From Eutreptiella sp. 'Long Island Sound 2002' (lineage: Eukaryota > Euglenozoa > Euglenophyceae > Eutreptiales > Eutreptiaceae), in assembly GCA_964036045.1 (NCBI GenBank), contig OZ038379.1:20050476-20114475 (forward strand): a stretch of 64,000 nt of DNA, written 5' to 3'. The translations under genes and the position numbers were made by a program. Below are positions 42,103 to 51,987 of this stretch, piece by piece. The notes under the pieces are model-generated. The model was not told the origin of the DNA, ran no database searches, and saw nothing but the letters and a program-made list of their open reading frames with translations. The first letter of the stretch is position 1; every line of letters begins with the position of its first letter.

Positions 42103-42882
42103 ATGGTTCGTGTCTCTGCTCTGTCTGCCGATGGCTGCGGGGCCCCGCCGGGGACCCAGGCCTCAAGCTGGCAGCCCTTCGCCTGTGCGGGGCTTGTCGG
42201 CTGCTGCATGATGCTGGGCCTCGTCACGGCCGGCACCTCCCCCTTCCCCTCCACGGGCCTGTGGGCCTCTGCCCCGGCCGTTTCCAGAGTTGCGGTGCGC
42301 CCCGTTCCCTCTGCTGCTGTGCTGACGCCTGGACGCCCCGCGACACTCAGGGCCGGCCCTTACGATGCCGTCGTCGCCGCAGTCGCCAAGGGACCGGACC
42401 CGACGGTGCCTTCGCTGCTGATGCCGGAGTCGACGCCGCACGCGTGGCCGATGGTGTCGGGTTTGGCTGCGATCGGGACTGTCGTGGTGGCGTTGTGGAG
42501 CAGCTTCTGGGGCCCCAAAGGTGTGCACCGGCGGGGGCCTTGTGCCGCTTTGTGCTCTTCGTGTTGTGTGTCTTGCCGCCGGGGGAAAAGTGCCGGAGTA
42601 CCAGCACCAGCGGTGCTTCGTTGGGCTGGAGAACTGTGGGGAAGGGCTTGGTTTCCAGAGACAATGGGCTGGGCTCTCTGTGCGCCTTCGCACTTGAAGT
42701 GGACGGAGTTTTTTTCTGCAGAACACTCAGTCCAGCCACCGTCGTCGTCGGTTGGCCCTCAGCCGCAGTCGGTTGGTTCGCGTGTGCAGCGGCGGAACTC
42801 CAACAAAATATGCCCCTTGTGTTTCTCAGCCCGGCTGTCTGGTCTGGCGTGGGGGCACTTTCCGCGTCGTCCGGTTGTTTGA
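42103..42882 (+). CDS. Hydrophobic protein of unknown family, possibly organelle-targeted; one candidate intron
   Basis: The frame from ATG 42103 has a hydrophobic N-terminal part (CAGLVGCCMMLGLVTAG), then an Ala/Pro/Val-rich stretch starting ASAPAVSRVAVRPV, then GPYDAVVAAVAKGPDPTVPS and a helix MVSGLAAIGTVVVALWSSFW. A signal-like helix followed by a basic Ala/Ser/Pro-rich segment resembles bipartite plastid presequences of algae with secondary plastids; that is inference. A likely donor follows at 42521 (CAAAG|GTGTGC) and an acceptor after a T run at 42721 (TTTTTTTCTGCAG); the 201-bp intron keeps frame. The second exon (42722 on) would be Ser/Gln/Arg-rich to a TGA at 42880. The first exon is much better supported than the second. 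Confidence 0.45.
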   Translation: MVRVSALSADGCGAPPGTQASSWQPFACAGLVGCCMMLGLVTAGTSPFPSTGLWASAPAVSRVAVRPVPSAAVLTPGRPATLRAGPYDAVVAAVAKGPDPTVPSLLMPESTPHAWPMVSGLAAIGTVVVALWSSFWGPKGVHRRGPCAALCSSCCVSCRRGKSAGVPAPAVLRWAGELWGRAWFPETMGWALCAPSHLKWTEFFSAEHSVQPPSSSVGPQPQSVGSRVQRRNSNKICPLCFSARLSGLAWGHFPRRPVV

Positions 42883-43445
42883 TGGCCCTGGGCGCACATC
42901 CGCTGATGTGGAGCTGACGGGACAGCTGTTGGGCCGGGCGTGACCCCGCTTGACAGTCACATGGTTGTCATTTGCCGTCGGTGGTGCATGGCTCACCCCC
43001 CGCACAGTGGAACCCCACACCCCTGTTTACTGTGCGAAAGTCCATCTCCTATACATCATGGGTTGCACTGCGTGCACGCCGAGTAGAACTCCCACATGCC
43101 AATCTTGTATGGATTGGCGTGTACAGCGTATGGGCCAGAAAATGGGCCAGGGGTCGTGGTACGCTTGCGATTATCCTCGGCAATCGGACGGAGACGTAAA
43201 CCGGACGTGTGGGTAGTGCAGGCCCAACTTGGCATGCGTCGGATACGCATGAAGCAAGCAGCATGGGAAGGGGGGCGCCTCATGTGGTTATATGATGATG
43301 TAGTTGTCCTTGAAGCATCACCTGACTGGGTCAGCGCCGCTTCACTGGATTGAGACGCACGACAAGAGGCATTGCAGAAAGATGGTGCGGAACACAAGTG
43401 ATACACGGACGAAACGGGATGCTCATGGGAGACCCGCTTGTGTTT

Positions 43446-43670
43446 GGGGGCGCACCGTGCGCTGTGCGCGCGCTGTGCGAAAAGTCGGCTGTTTTTCACC
43501 ACCGGTAGCCACGGGTCCCAGGGTCCTGAAATCTGCACCCCCGATGCTGTTTTGAATGGATCATGCACGCTTCTGGAGGTGGGTGGTTTTCAGGGGTGTT
43601 CCCGGGATAAACAACGTAATAATTGGCGCTGTGCCTGCGCTATGCGCGCGCTGTGCGAAAACGCCCCCTT
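43446..43670 (+). repeat. Dispersed GCGCTGTGC repeat element, copy 1
   Basis: Matches 53745-54051. Left end GGGGGCGCACCGTGCGCTGTG CGCGCGCTGTGCGAAAAG, centre GGTGGGTGGTTTTCAGGG, right end GTAATAATTGGCGCTGTGCC then GCTGTGCGAAAACGCCCCCT. The outer GGGGGCG and CGCCCCC are inverted, so a short terminal inverted repeat is possible. Copy 2 has about 80 extra bases in its left half. Confidence 0.8.
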
Positions 43671-45285
43671 TCTTCGGAACCGGTGTCATGGGTCAACGAC
43701 CCTGTCAAAAGAGCCTTGTCCCTGCATTGCACTCCTCAACCCCAAGCCCCAAGGCGAATTACCCATCGATTGTACGTGTGCTTCAGGCAAAGCCCTTGCT
43801 ATGGCTGCTACTGGAGGTCAGAAGTCGGATGATACAGAGAGGTATGCTGGCCGCTCCCATGCACCCTGATGCACCCCGTGTGCGGCGTGATTTGCCAAAG
43901 GGTTTTCATCTGCGTCACCTCCGCCTGTGTGACAGACATCGTGGGGGTGGGTGGGTGGGTGGGGAGCTCTTGAGCCTGCAGCTTATCCCGGGTGTCGTGG
44001 CTTGCTGCAAGCGATGGCGGAACACCATACCAGCCAGTTCTTAGTCATAGGGCCTCAGATTTCAGAGGTGCCTGTGCTCCTTCCGAACTGCTTCATGTCC
44101 ACTTCGGTGCCTTCCCGGGCATCAATGTGCATGCTGCGCTGCCCTCGGCGCCAGGCTTGCCTCGTCGACCCCGGGAGCCGGAAGGGACTAAGAACGCTGG
44201 TGCGGGAGACGGCCCGTGTGTTGTACGTCTACCTCCACCCTGACCCCGATTTGCGTAGAGCCCCACTCGATAATGAAATGGACACCTTATTCAAAGGCCT
44301 GCCCCCCCTCCCGCTCAGACTTCCAGAACGGTCACATCTTATCGATGTCCAGCTCGTATACCCCCTTTCAGGCGTTATTGTGAGGCCCTGCGCGCGCGTG
44401 CGTGCGCAGCATGACACCTGGACACGGTGTACGCATGGCCTTGTCTGAGCACGGGATCCCCATGTGACCGTGGTCGCTGCTGACATGGGCCTCATGCGGC
44501 CTCTCCACGTCACGAGCTGATGAGGACGCCTACTTTCTGGCCGGCGCGTGCCCCATAGAGGCCTCTCATGCCCTGCTTGGGTGGTGTGCTCATTAGAAAA
44601 CCCTCTTCCTGGAAGAGCGTGCGTTGTATAGGCCTCCTATGGCCTCCACCACGCACGTACTTGTCAGCAAACCCACAGTCTGGCCAGTGCTTGCCGTGCC
44701 TGCACACACGGAGGGGATGGGGGGGGGGATTTTTGGCATTGACCGACCGCGTCATGGGGGGGCGGCCGGGCCCAGTCCTTATATGCAACCCCCCAGCCCC
44801 CTCCCCCCCCCCCAAGTTTTGAGAGATAGTGGTGCTGGGGCCATGGCGCCAACGGCGCCAAATTTTTTTTTTTTGCATGCTTAGTTGAAGGGGGTACTAT
44901 GCCTCTGGTCCTTGTTCTGCTCCCTTTGTACAGCCCAGTGACACACCATGGCAACACTTGACCTTGAGAAGTTGCTGAAGCGAGGGAACTGCATGGTGTG
45001 CAAGAAGCCCCCCCCCCCCCTTGAGAACCCCTCTCCCCCCCCACCGTATTGCCAATTGAACCCCTCCCCCAACTGCCCCCCCAAGTTTTGACAGATAGCT
45101 GGGGAGTGGGTCGCATCAGGACCGATTGTAGTCCCCCCCCACCCCATGGACCGCACCCTCCCCCCCCCTGGTAGCCATAGTGATTGCAGTACAATTGAGC
45201 AGTGTCAAACTGAATGAGTCCGGCATGAGGTCAGGATGATGCTGGTTATTTCATCCTGACATCATGGCCCTGGTAGCCATCTCTC
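43671..45285. other. Gene-poor, C-run-rich DNA
   Basis: At 44806-44835 and 45078-45105 a C run is followed by AAGTTTTGAGAGATAG / AAGTTTTGACAGATAG, a short repeat pair. C runs cluster at 44800-45170. No supported gene. A hairpin plus T tract at 44845 is listed separately. Confidence 0.4.
44845..44874 (+). other. GGCGCC-palindrome followed by T tract, second copy
   Basis: GGCGCCAACGGCGCC (44845-44859) is followed by AAA and twelve Ts, then GCATGC. Same design as 28929-28960 with a different loop. The two sites otherwise share no flanking sequence. Confidence 0.6.
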
Positions 45286-45289
45286 CCTC

Positions 45290-45360
45290 ACAGTCACAGA
45301 GGTCAGCTGTCACGCACCTGACACCTGAACGAGAGGTACGCGGTTCGAACCCTGGGGGCA
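45290..45360 (+). repeat. tRNA-like sequence (tRNA-derived SINE candidate)
   Basis: GAGGTCAGCTGTCACGCACC matches a tRNA D-arm/A-box region, followed by an anticodon-arm-like ACCTGACACCTGAACGAGAG and a B box in GCGGTTCGAACCCTG. The T stem is weak and there is no acceptor stem. Confidence 0.5.
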
Positions 45361-45551
45361 CTGGATAACGAGCACCCAGACCCCCCTGCCATGGCACAAG
45401 TGCAGCAGCTGGGCATCCTCAAACACCACGGCCTTCAACATGATAATGAATTGATAATGATCACAATGGCTCTCCGGAACAGGAGAAAGCTCAGGTTTTC
45501 GCCTCGCCTCACCTCACCTCACTTTACCCCTTACCTCACCTCTCATCGCAG

Positions 45552-46137
45552 TCTGCGTTCCAAGGCCGATGAAGCCGCCGGAGAGGCCTTCGACGACCCC
45601 ATGGCGTCGCAGTTCAAGACCATGTACCGCCCGGGGCAGGGCAAGCAGATCACATGGGGGATCTTCCAGACCGACGTCCCGACCCCCAAGAAGGCCAACG
45701 GCGAGAATATGTCCTTTGCCGAGTTCGCCGCCGCCGACTCCGCAGAGCGCCAGCAGCTGCGTGCCACCGCAGCACAGGAGCTGACCAACATTGGGGCCGA
45801 GGAGCGGGGCCGGCGGTACAAGGCCGGCGTATTCTTTGGGGCCCTGGCGGTGGCGCTGGGCGTGTTCCAGGTGTCCACCGGCGCGCCCCCGCTCCAGCGT
45901 GCGGCGATGGCGCTGCCGCTGTTCTTCACCCTTGGCTTCACGGGCTCTGGCGCGACGGGCCTGTGAAACATCGGTCAGGCCGGTGTTTGGGACGTGGACG
46001 GCACCGGCCTGCAGGAGATTGAAGACCAGGGCGTGGCGAAGGCGATACGGGACAAGGTGAACGCGTTCAATGCCACGGCGGCGGTGGTGGTGGCGCTGCT
46101 GACGGCCGCGTACTGTGCGCTGCCGCTCAGCAACTGA
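45552..46137 (+). CDS. Hydrophobic (possibly plastid) protein, terminal exon with an in-frame TGA
   Basis: Acceptor CTCACCTCTCATCGCAG ends at 45551. The exon reads LRSKADEAAGEAFDDPMASQ, MYRPGQGKQITWGIFQ, AADSAERQQLRATAAQELTN and RRYKAGVFFGALAVALGVFQ, with a second hydrophobic span near RAAMALPLFFTLGF. After ...GSGATGL comes TGA (45964-45966), yet the same frame continues clearly as coding: NIGQAGVWDVDGTGLQEIED, DKVNAFNATAAVVVALLTAA, ending TGA at 46135. The stop could be a Trp (TGG) or Arg (CGA) codon mutated, a recoded codon, or a sequence error. Upstream exon(s) must end in phase 2; the exons at 42103-42882 do not supply one. I believe similar proteins occur in algae, but cannot confirm. 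Confidence 0.6.
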
Positions 46138-46513
46138 GGCGTGACCCGCGGTGATTTGGGGTGAGGCGCCGACGGCGGCGGACTGATCTGGACGAGGGGA
46201 TTTGCTGCGTTGGTGACGGCGCCTGCCGTGAGCGCTGCGGTGCCGGTGGGAGGCCTGATTATTCATGCAGAAGAAGACCTTCGAGCTTTTGAGGTCTGAT
46301 AAGTCGTTGGTTGCAAATGGACTGTACGGCGGGTGTACGGTATGCGGTATGCCACTTACCCCCCCCCCCCGTTCATGCGTATGACTTGTGTACGCCGGTT
46401 GCAGGCCTCAGAAATACCCATTTCCGCAACGTTACCGTGCATTTATCCTCCAATGGGCTAATTTGGGGAAATGGGGGGAATTGGGGGAAACTGTGCGAGA
46501 TCACCCCAAAGAG
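46138..46513. other. 3' flank, unassigned
   Basis: No gene or repeat recognised apart from a 10-C run at 46360. Confidence 0.3.
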
Positions 46514-46735
46514 AGGTTGTTAGATCAAGCGTAGGCGCGGATGCCATACATCTCCCCTTATGGGGGTCGTTCACATAGCATACTCCAACGCATGATATTG
46601 GATATCTAACCCCTTGTAAAATCATTCTTTTGTGAGACACAGTGATCCTCCAATGAATTTTTCGATTTTGAGCCCCTACCCCCTGAAACTGGATACCACA
46701 TTTTGGAGAGGTGGAGGGGTGGGGGTGGGTGGGGG
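46514..46735 (+). repeat. Solitary diverged copy of the 14093/15232 LTR-like repeat
   Basis: Shares AGAGGTTGTTAGATCA, then ACCCCTTGTAAAATCATT, a TTTTGTGAGA/TTTTGTCCAA segment, and CTGAAACTGGATACCACATTTTGGAG against TGAAACCCACTTTTTTGAGG. The G-run after it is in the same relative place. A lone copy far from the pair is what a solo LTR would look like. Confidence 0.55.
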
Positions 46736-46815
46736 GGGTTGGGGGGTCCAAAAGTTTGTGCTTTGAAGGATTTGGACTAGGGTCGGAGCTGATGAGCGAA
46801 TCGACCCGTGCGGAT

Positions 46816-46892
46816 GGTTGCCGGCCGCGATTCGAACCGACATCAGGTAAGTCGTTCCATTTAGCTCCATTACAATGGCACAGTGGCATTGT
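46816..46892 (-). repeat. tRNA-like sequence (tRNA-derived SINE candidate)
   Basis: On the minus strand: A-box-like TGCCACTGTGCCATTGTAAT, then a B box in TGTCGGTTCGAATCGCGGC about 50 bases on. No acceptor stem. It lies immediately after the solitary LTR-like copy. Confidence 0.5.
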
Positions 46893-47444
46893 GAAATAAT
46901 CGAAATCAGCAATGTTGTTGGAAGCCTGACTCACACATGCCCAAACGCCGGTGACCGGTTCCACCAGCAGGCTAAAAACAAGTGTTTCTGTGGTGTAGAA
47001 AAAGCAGTCACATTTTCCCAAATTTTCCATCCATCCTAACTCCACACTTTTTTTCATTTGCCCCCCAACCCCCGCCCCCTATATCACCCCATTTCCCCCC
47101 ATTTCTCACCCTTTCCCCCCCATCCCGACCCCATTCCCCCCCCATTTTTCTTGGTGCTGGGTGCATTTTGGGTACGTTGCTGGGTATAGTACTGTCCACG
47201 TGGTCTGGGTATTTCTGAGGCCTGGGATTGTGTGCCCCGTGTCTGCGTTTTGCATGGCCATTGCACCCCCGCTGTGGCGCAGTCCCTTGGGTGGGTCTGT
47301 TGCATGCCGAACGCAGTGCACCCACGCGTCCCAATTCCCTGCAAAAACCCCGTTTGCATGCAATTGGGTGTTTGGTGGGAAGCCCGAGTGTCGGTGATTC
47401 CCGATCCTGTCAGCAACCTCGCAGGGCAGCAGGAGTGCTGTCTT
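46893..47444. other. Unassigned C-rich DNA
   Basis: Runs of CCCCATTTC-like strings at 47050-47150. No gene seen. Confidence 0.3.
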
Positions 47445-47563
47445 TTGCCGCAGAATTGCTGTCTGTTGCAGAATTGCAGCGTGTTGTGGCAGCAATATTG
47501 CGCGTTCTGCAGTAATGCTGCCTGTTGTGGCAGTAATGCTGCGTGTTGTGGCCAACTGTTATA
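47445..47563. repeat. ~21-bp minisatellite
   Basis: About five units based on GCAGTAATGCTGCGTGTTGTG and variants such as CAGAATTGCAGCGTGTTGTG. Confidence 0.85.
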
Positions 47564-48769
47564 ATCTTGCTGCCAGAAAGGTACAAACAGATCCACAGGA
47601 CTTATTTTATTTTGTGCAAACAATTTAATGTTTGCACCGGAGGTTGTCTTCTGCCTCTTCTAAGCTCAAGGCACGTCGGCCGCCTCCCCGCACAAGCCAG
47701 GAAGACCATGGACAATGGGCAGGCGGGCAGTGGCCAAAAGAGGTGAGGCGATGGCCGGAGTACTTTACGAAAGTCCATGCTTGGTCCAGAAACCCCAGAA
47801 TTTGGTCCCTCCTTTCGAAAGCGCACCCAACACTACTTTCCCCAATTTCTGGCTGAGATTTCATTGAACCCGAGTCGTCAGTGGCAGCGGTCGCAAGCAT
47901 GCATCTGCAGAGGTCGTAAGGTGAACAAGCCCCCCATGAGACCTTCCCTGAGCTTACCTTGAGTGGGTTTATCCCCCCTCCGCCGCACCACTGAGAAGGG
48001 GTGCATCACAATCACCGATCCTGAATGACGAGCACGGCGATATAGGGCGCGAACCACGGGGCACTATCCTCTGCTTTGTCCCCCTGCGCACGATGGGAGA
48101 GCCTCCACTGTAAACCCTGTGGCCCCTGTGATCAGGATTATGCCCCGCAGAACTGACGACAGGGCGTTGGGGTGGGGCTCCGGGTCTGTCAGAAACCGTC
48201 TGATAAGGCAGGTCGTGCCCCCGTGCGGTCGCCTGCCCGTCCCCCGGTGGCGCATTTCCCGTGTCGTGTGCTCCGTGGGTGGGACAGGGCGTCACACCAA
48301 TCAACCAACCGCAGTGTCTCGGGATGGGGCTCTGGGAATTCATATGGATAGCGTGGGACCACACGACACAGTGGTGTGTAACGCAGGCACACCCCAAGGC
48401 AGCACGGCACGACGGAGAGGTGATGTAGGGGGGTTTGGCAGAGCGGAAAGAACACCTAATAAACAGGGATTGGGTTGGGGCCTGCAGTGAAATGGCGCTC
48501 GTGATTTGTCCTTCCACCTCAGCAGACCAGGGGAGGAGCTTTGCGGTATGCGGCCTTGGGTCCAGACTCCAGTGCCGGCTCCATTCGATTAAGGGGCGGA
48601 GCTCTGTGGGGGTGTTGACAGGAAGCCCGGCCAGACTGCCTGATCCCATGAGCATCCCAGTGTTTTTGGTTAGGGCCTGATCCTTGACTCCGGCTTCCCG
48701 AGTGCCTTGTGGAGCTTTGCTCTGCTTGGCCACGCCTGTACAATACATATGTATAATTTTTTCCGACAG
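47564..48769. other. Unassigned DNA, possibly intron or 5' flank of the next exon
   Basis: Short frames only. A long minus-strand frame (47969-48748) has no motif and crosses an acceptor used by the next exon. Confidence 0.3.
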
Positions 48770-49354
48770 TTTGACGGGTCAAAACCAGGATGGATGTTTT
48801 TGCAGGCAGTGGCCCTCAAACTTGTGGGAACCTTCAGCCCTGGACCATTGTTTGACTGCCATGTGGAGTGCCCTCCAGGTGACGATTCTTTTTGGAGAGC
48901 CAGGCCAATTGCAGTCTGCAAACACCCGCATTGGATTCTGCCTGCATTGCAATGCCCCATGTGGCGTAGTGTATGTACAGCTGTGGGTAGTGCTGTAGGG
49001 GTCACAAAAATGGTGTACCACAATGTGGGAGAATTGGCCTTTCACAGGGACGACATGTTTGTTCAAGAAACCGCCACTGTCAATCTTTCTCTGCAACGCA
49101 GTAATTTACTTGAATCCGTGGCATTCTGCAAAGCGGTGTCCATTTCTGACTTACACTTCAAACATACACTCAACACTTACTTCAGCACTCATAGACACAC
49201 ACACTTGCACACACAAAATTCGCTGACACACAAGCAGCACTCACTCACGTCACAGAAGCTAGGTTATACGATGGGTGGCACAGCCCTTGTAACATACTGG
49301 CAACCTTCCTCATTTCGTCCTCTTTCTTCCCTTTGTACTTTACACCCCTCTTAA
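48770..49354 (+). CDS. Candidate exon of a Cys/His-containing protein, unrecognised
   Basis: Starts phase 0 after TTTTTTCCGACAG (ending 48769): FDGSKPGWMFLQAVALKLVG, then CHVECPPGDD, CKHPHWILPALQCPMWRSVC, KMVYHNVGELAFHRDDMFVQ and NLLESVAFCKAVS. The Cys/His spacing could bind metal or form disulfides. Protein-like sense fades after about 49150, where Thr/His/Ser repeats (THRHTHLHTQNSLTHK) begin, so a donor or earlier end is possible; the open frame stops at 49354. Confidence 0.45.
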   Translation, partial: FDGSKPGWMFLQAVALKLVGTFSPGPLFDCHVECPPGDDSFWRARPIAVCKHPHWILPALQCPMWRSVCTAVGSAVGVTKMVYHNVGELAFHRDDMFVQETATVNLSLQRSNLLESVAFCKAVSISDLHFKHTLNTYFSTHRHTHLHTQNSLTHKQHSLTSQKLGYTMGGTALVTYWQPSSFRPLSSLCTLHPS

Positions 49355-51097
49355 TTGGAGACCAATTTTTCTCTTCAACTTCCACAACACAAGTGGGGAC
49401 GTCAGCCCACGGAAAACTTGATGCGTTAAGAAGATTAAAAAAAAAAAGTGATCACGTCAAACTGCTACTATCAAATTACAGATGGATACAAAGAAAAGGA
49501 AGAGGTCCAGAGCAGGGCACGCATGCCTTAGACCATGCGGAGTGAGGGCATACGAGGGAGGGGACAGAGAGGCGATAAACACAACACACGCACTACGGTA
49601 GAGGAAGAAGGGCATGAACGAGTAACAGGTATCTAGAGTTTGAGAAAGAGAGTTGGACGGAGATGTGCATAGACACATCAGAACGAGGTGCATGAGGTGC
49701 ATGCATGAGGTCTATGTAGGATGCAGTGTCTGGCAACAGTTTCGTGGTCGAATGGCCTACCCTGATGGTCAATCAAACCACTGGAAATCTGAGGCCTGTT
49801 TTAATCAACACAAGAGACAGACCAGCATATAAAACCATTACGGACCGTGGCATGGCCAAGATTCCACTCCCTGAAAGGGGCTGAACTTAAGGACTGGTGG
49901 ATGCACAAAAACAAAAGCAGTCCAAACTGCTACAAGCAAGACTGCCACAGCTCCTGTCAGGTTTTGTTTGCTTTCTTGCTATCCTTGGGAGTTGTGTCAA
50001 AGTGTAACTTCTGGTCAAATGCTCATCAAGGACTTTGAATGGGTGAGAGCAGGAACTATGGGGCCCCCCTGGCAATCTGATGCTGCATAAGTTGATAGCT
50101 TTTTCCACCCGATCCTTGCAAGAAACGGGATTGTGATTTTTGTCGCATCCACTCCATACCTAAGGATTAGGTGGGCACAGACAGACAAACTGGTGCTAAT
50201 TTGCCCACTAGGTGCAAAACTCTGTCATGTTCTAAATGGTCCACAGTGCCGAGAACCCAGATGGAACAATCATACAAACACTCAGCTCACATTGTTGGCC
50301 AGCTGGCAATGGTCCTGGAACTTTGCATTCAGGAAGCAAGTGCCAGGCTGGCATGAGCGGGCTCAAGCCCTCCCAACAAAGGGCCCAGACGGCCAGATAC
50401 TGGAGTTGGTGCACTGCGTGCAATGCCGACACAATGAAACCTAGCCAGGGAGGAAGGGAGGAAACCCCGATGCATTTATGCAGGCGTCACAAGGGTCCTC
50501 ATATACTTGGTGATTGGTGGCCGTGGCCAAGTGCAATCTGCTGTTGTGTGAGTGTGTTGGAAGATGGTGGCAGCCTTCTCGGGACATAGGCATTCTGCCT
50601 TGACCCCATTGGGGCCCAACTTGTAGCAATATGCAGCACTATGTGGGCCATTACTGATAAACCATGCTACTGATTCGCAATGATCTGAGAGCGCGGATGG
50701 AGGGTTCAAGTGCTGGTTCATAAAGAGAATCCACAAAGACATTGTTTCCTAGAGATAGCAAGGCAATGACCATGAGGGTTGGAATCCGCTTTGGAGTGTG
50801 TAACAACCCACCTGCCGATTTGTTGCATTCTGAATGTACACAACATCCGGTGATTCCCCATCATCATAATCCACCATCCACCTAAAACAAAGAACATGCA
50901 ACAAAACCGGGTAAAAATGGGCTGAAATGGCTGAAAATGGGTGAACATGGGTGGCAATTCAAATGTGCCACATCCTCGATGCACAAGAGGCGTAAACAAT
51001 TCTATTATGGAACAACCAACTGGTGAAAAAAGGCCAAAACTAGGGTTCAAGTAGTTGCCGACATACCCCCCCCCCTTGTTGTTCCCCACCCCTTGTC
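49355..51097. other. Gene-poor DNA with coding-like fragments
   Basis: Two plus-strand frames (49847-50038, 50133-50444) read like diverged protein (LAELKDW-type and RIRWAQTDKLVLICPLGAKL), but lack splice context and family motifs; they could be exon or element remnants. AT content is higher than in flanking host exons. Confidence 0.3.
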
Positions 51098-51140
51098 GTT
51101 CCCCGGGGGGGGGGGGGGGGACCGTCACTTGGTCAACCCA
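51098..51140. repeat. GGGGACCGTCACTTGG repeat, second locus
   Basis: CCCCGGG run then ACCGTCACTTGGTCAACCCA; one unit, preceded by CCCCACCCCTTGTCGTTCCCC. Related to 11806-11912 and 51468-51560. Confidence 0.65.
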
Positions 51141-51225
51141 AAATTTTCGTTGCGGCTCATTGTGTTGTTGTGTGGGTGACTGTGTTGTGGGGCACTACCA
51201 CTTGCATCCCTTGCACTCATGGCAG

Positions 51226-51366
51226 GGAATTTTGCTCACTTTCGCTGAAATGGAACTTGATAGCACAACCATGTTTCCCCCTGGGACAAGTGGTGAGCAT
51301 GTGGAAGAGTTCACGGTGAAGTGGAGCAGGACCGAGAAATTTTACACCGAGCCGGTCAAGGAGTAG
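51226..51366 (+). CDS. Terminal exon of the GxHVxxF family, best-preserved copy
   Basis: After acceptor ACTCATGGCAG the exon reads GILLTFAEMELDSTTMFPPG, then TSGEHVEEFTVKWSRTEK and FYTEPVKE, ending with TAG at 51364. It matches 10744-10844 at the end of the protein and the fragments at 11401 and 21108 at the GEHV-x-x-F core. It is the longest copy with an intact frame. Upstream exons and function are unknown. A G-rich minisatellite unit lies on each side (51098 and 51468). Confidence 0.5.
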   Translation, partial: GILLTFAEMELDSTTMFPPGTSGEHVEEFTVKWSRTEKFYTEPVKE

Positions 51367-51467
51367 GTCTCCGTACATTGGCAGCCCTTTGAACACATCC
51401 TATGTTGAATTCTTTCGTTTTATTTTGCAATTTTTGTGCCTGCAAATGTGCGTGTACGGTGGGGTGT

Positions 51468-51560
51468 GGTCCCCCAGGGGGGGGTGGGGGACCGTCACTT
51501 GGTGACCATCCCCCAGGGGGTGGTGGGGGACCGTCTTCCCTGGGTTGGGGAACGACAAGG
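51468..51560. repeat. GGGGACCGTC minisatellite, third locus
   Basis: Two units: CCCCCAGGGGGGGGTGGGGG ACCGTCACTTGGTGACCATC, then CCCCCAGG...GGGGGACCGTCTTCCC. It is followed by GTGCGCACTGCGGGCGCACT, a relative of the GTGCG-rich strings at 10589 and 12634. Confidence 0.75.
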
Positions 51561-51987
51561 GGGGGGGAGGGTACAAAAGTTTGCACTGCGTGCGCACTGC
51601 GGGCGCACTACGTGCACGGCATTCCCCTTGGCCTGGTGTCTTGGTCCTTGAGTCCCAGGTTTGTCACATTCCGTGGTGCTGCCTTTGTTCAGTGGTGACT
51701 TTCCTCGAAACCCCTCGCCATCCCCTTGTGCAAGCTAACAGCACTTCTATCTCGGTATTAATGTGCAGCCTGATTTGATTCGGTAATACCTGTGATGCCG
51801 CGCACAAGGGTTGGGCTTATGGATTGTAGGCTTGCACAGCAAGCATCTCACACTACCGCGAAGCGGAGGCCTCTCTCCCGGAAAGCACAACACCACAGAA
51901 GCAATGCAAGCGTTTTTGCCGGTTGCTCTGCACTTTTTGGGTTGATCCCCCCTCACATCTTGAATATCAATGTTCAATGACCATCAG

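Noticed and set aside
42722-42943. Separate small ORF starting at 42752
   Set aside because: Arg-rich alternative frame; a different frame continues the upstream exon through an in-frame intron, though even that is uncertain.
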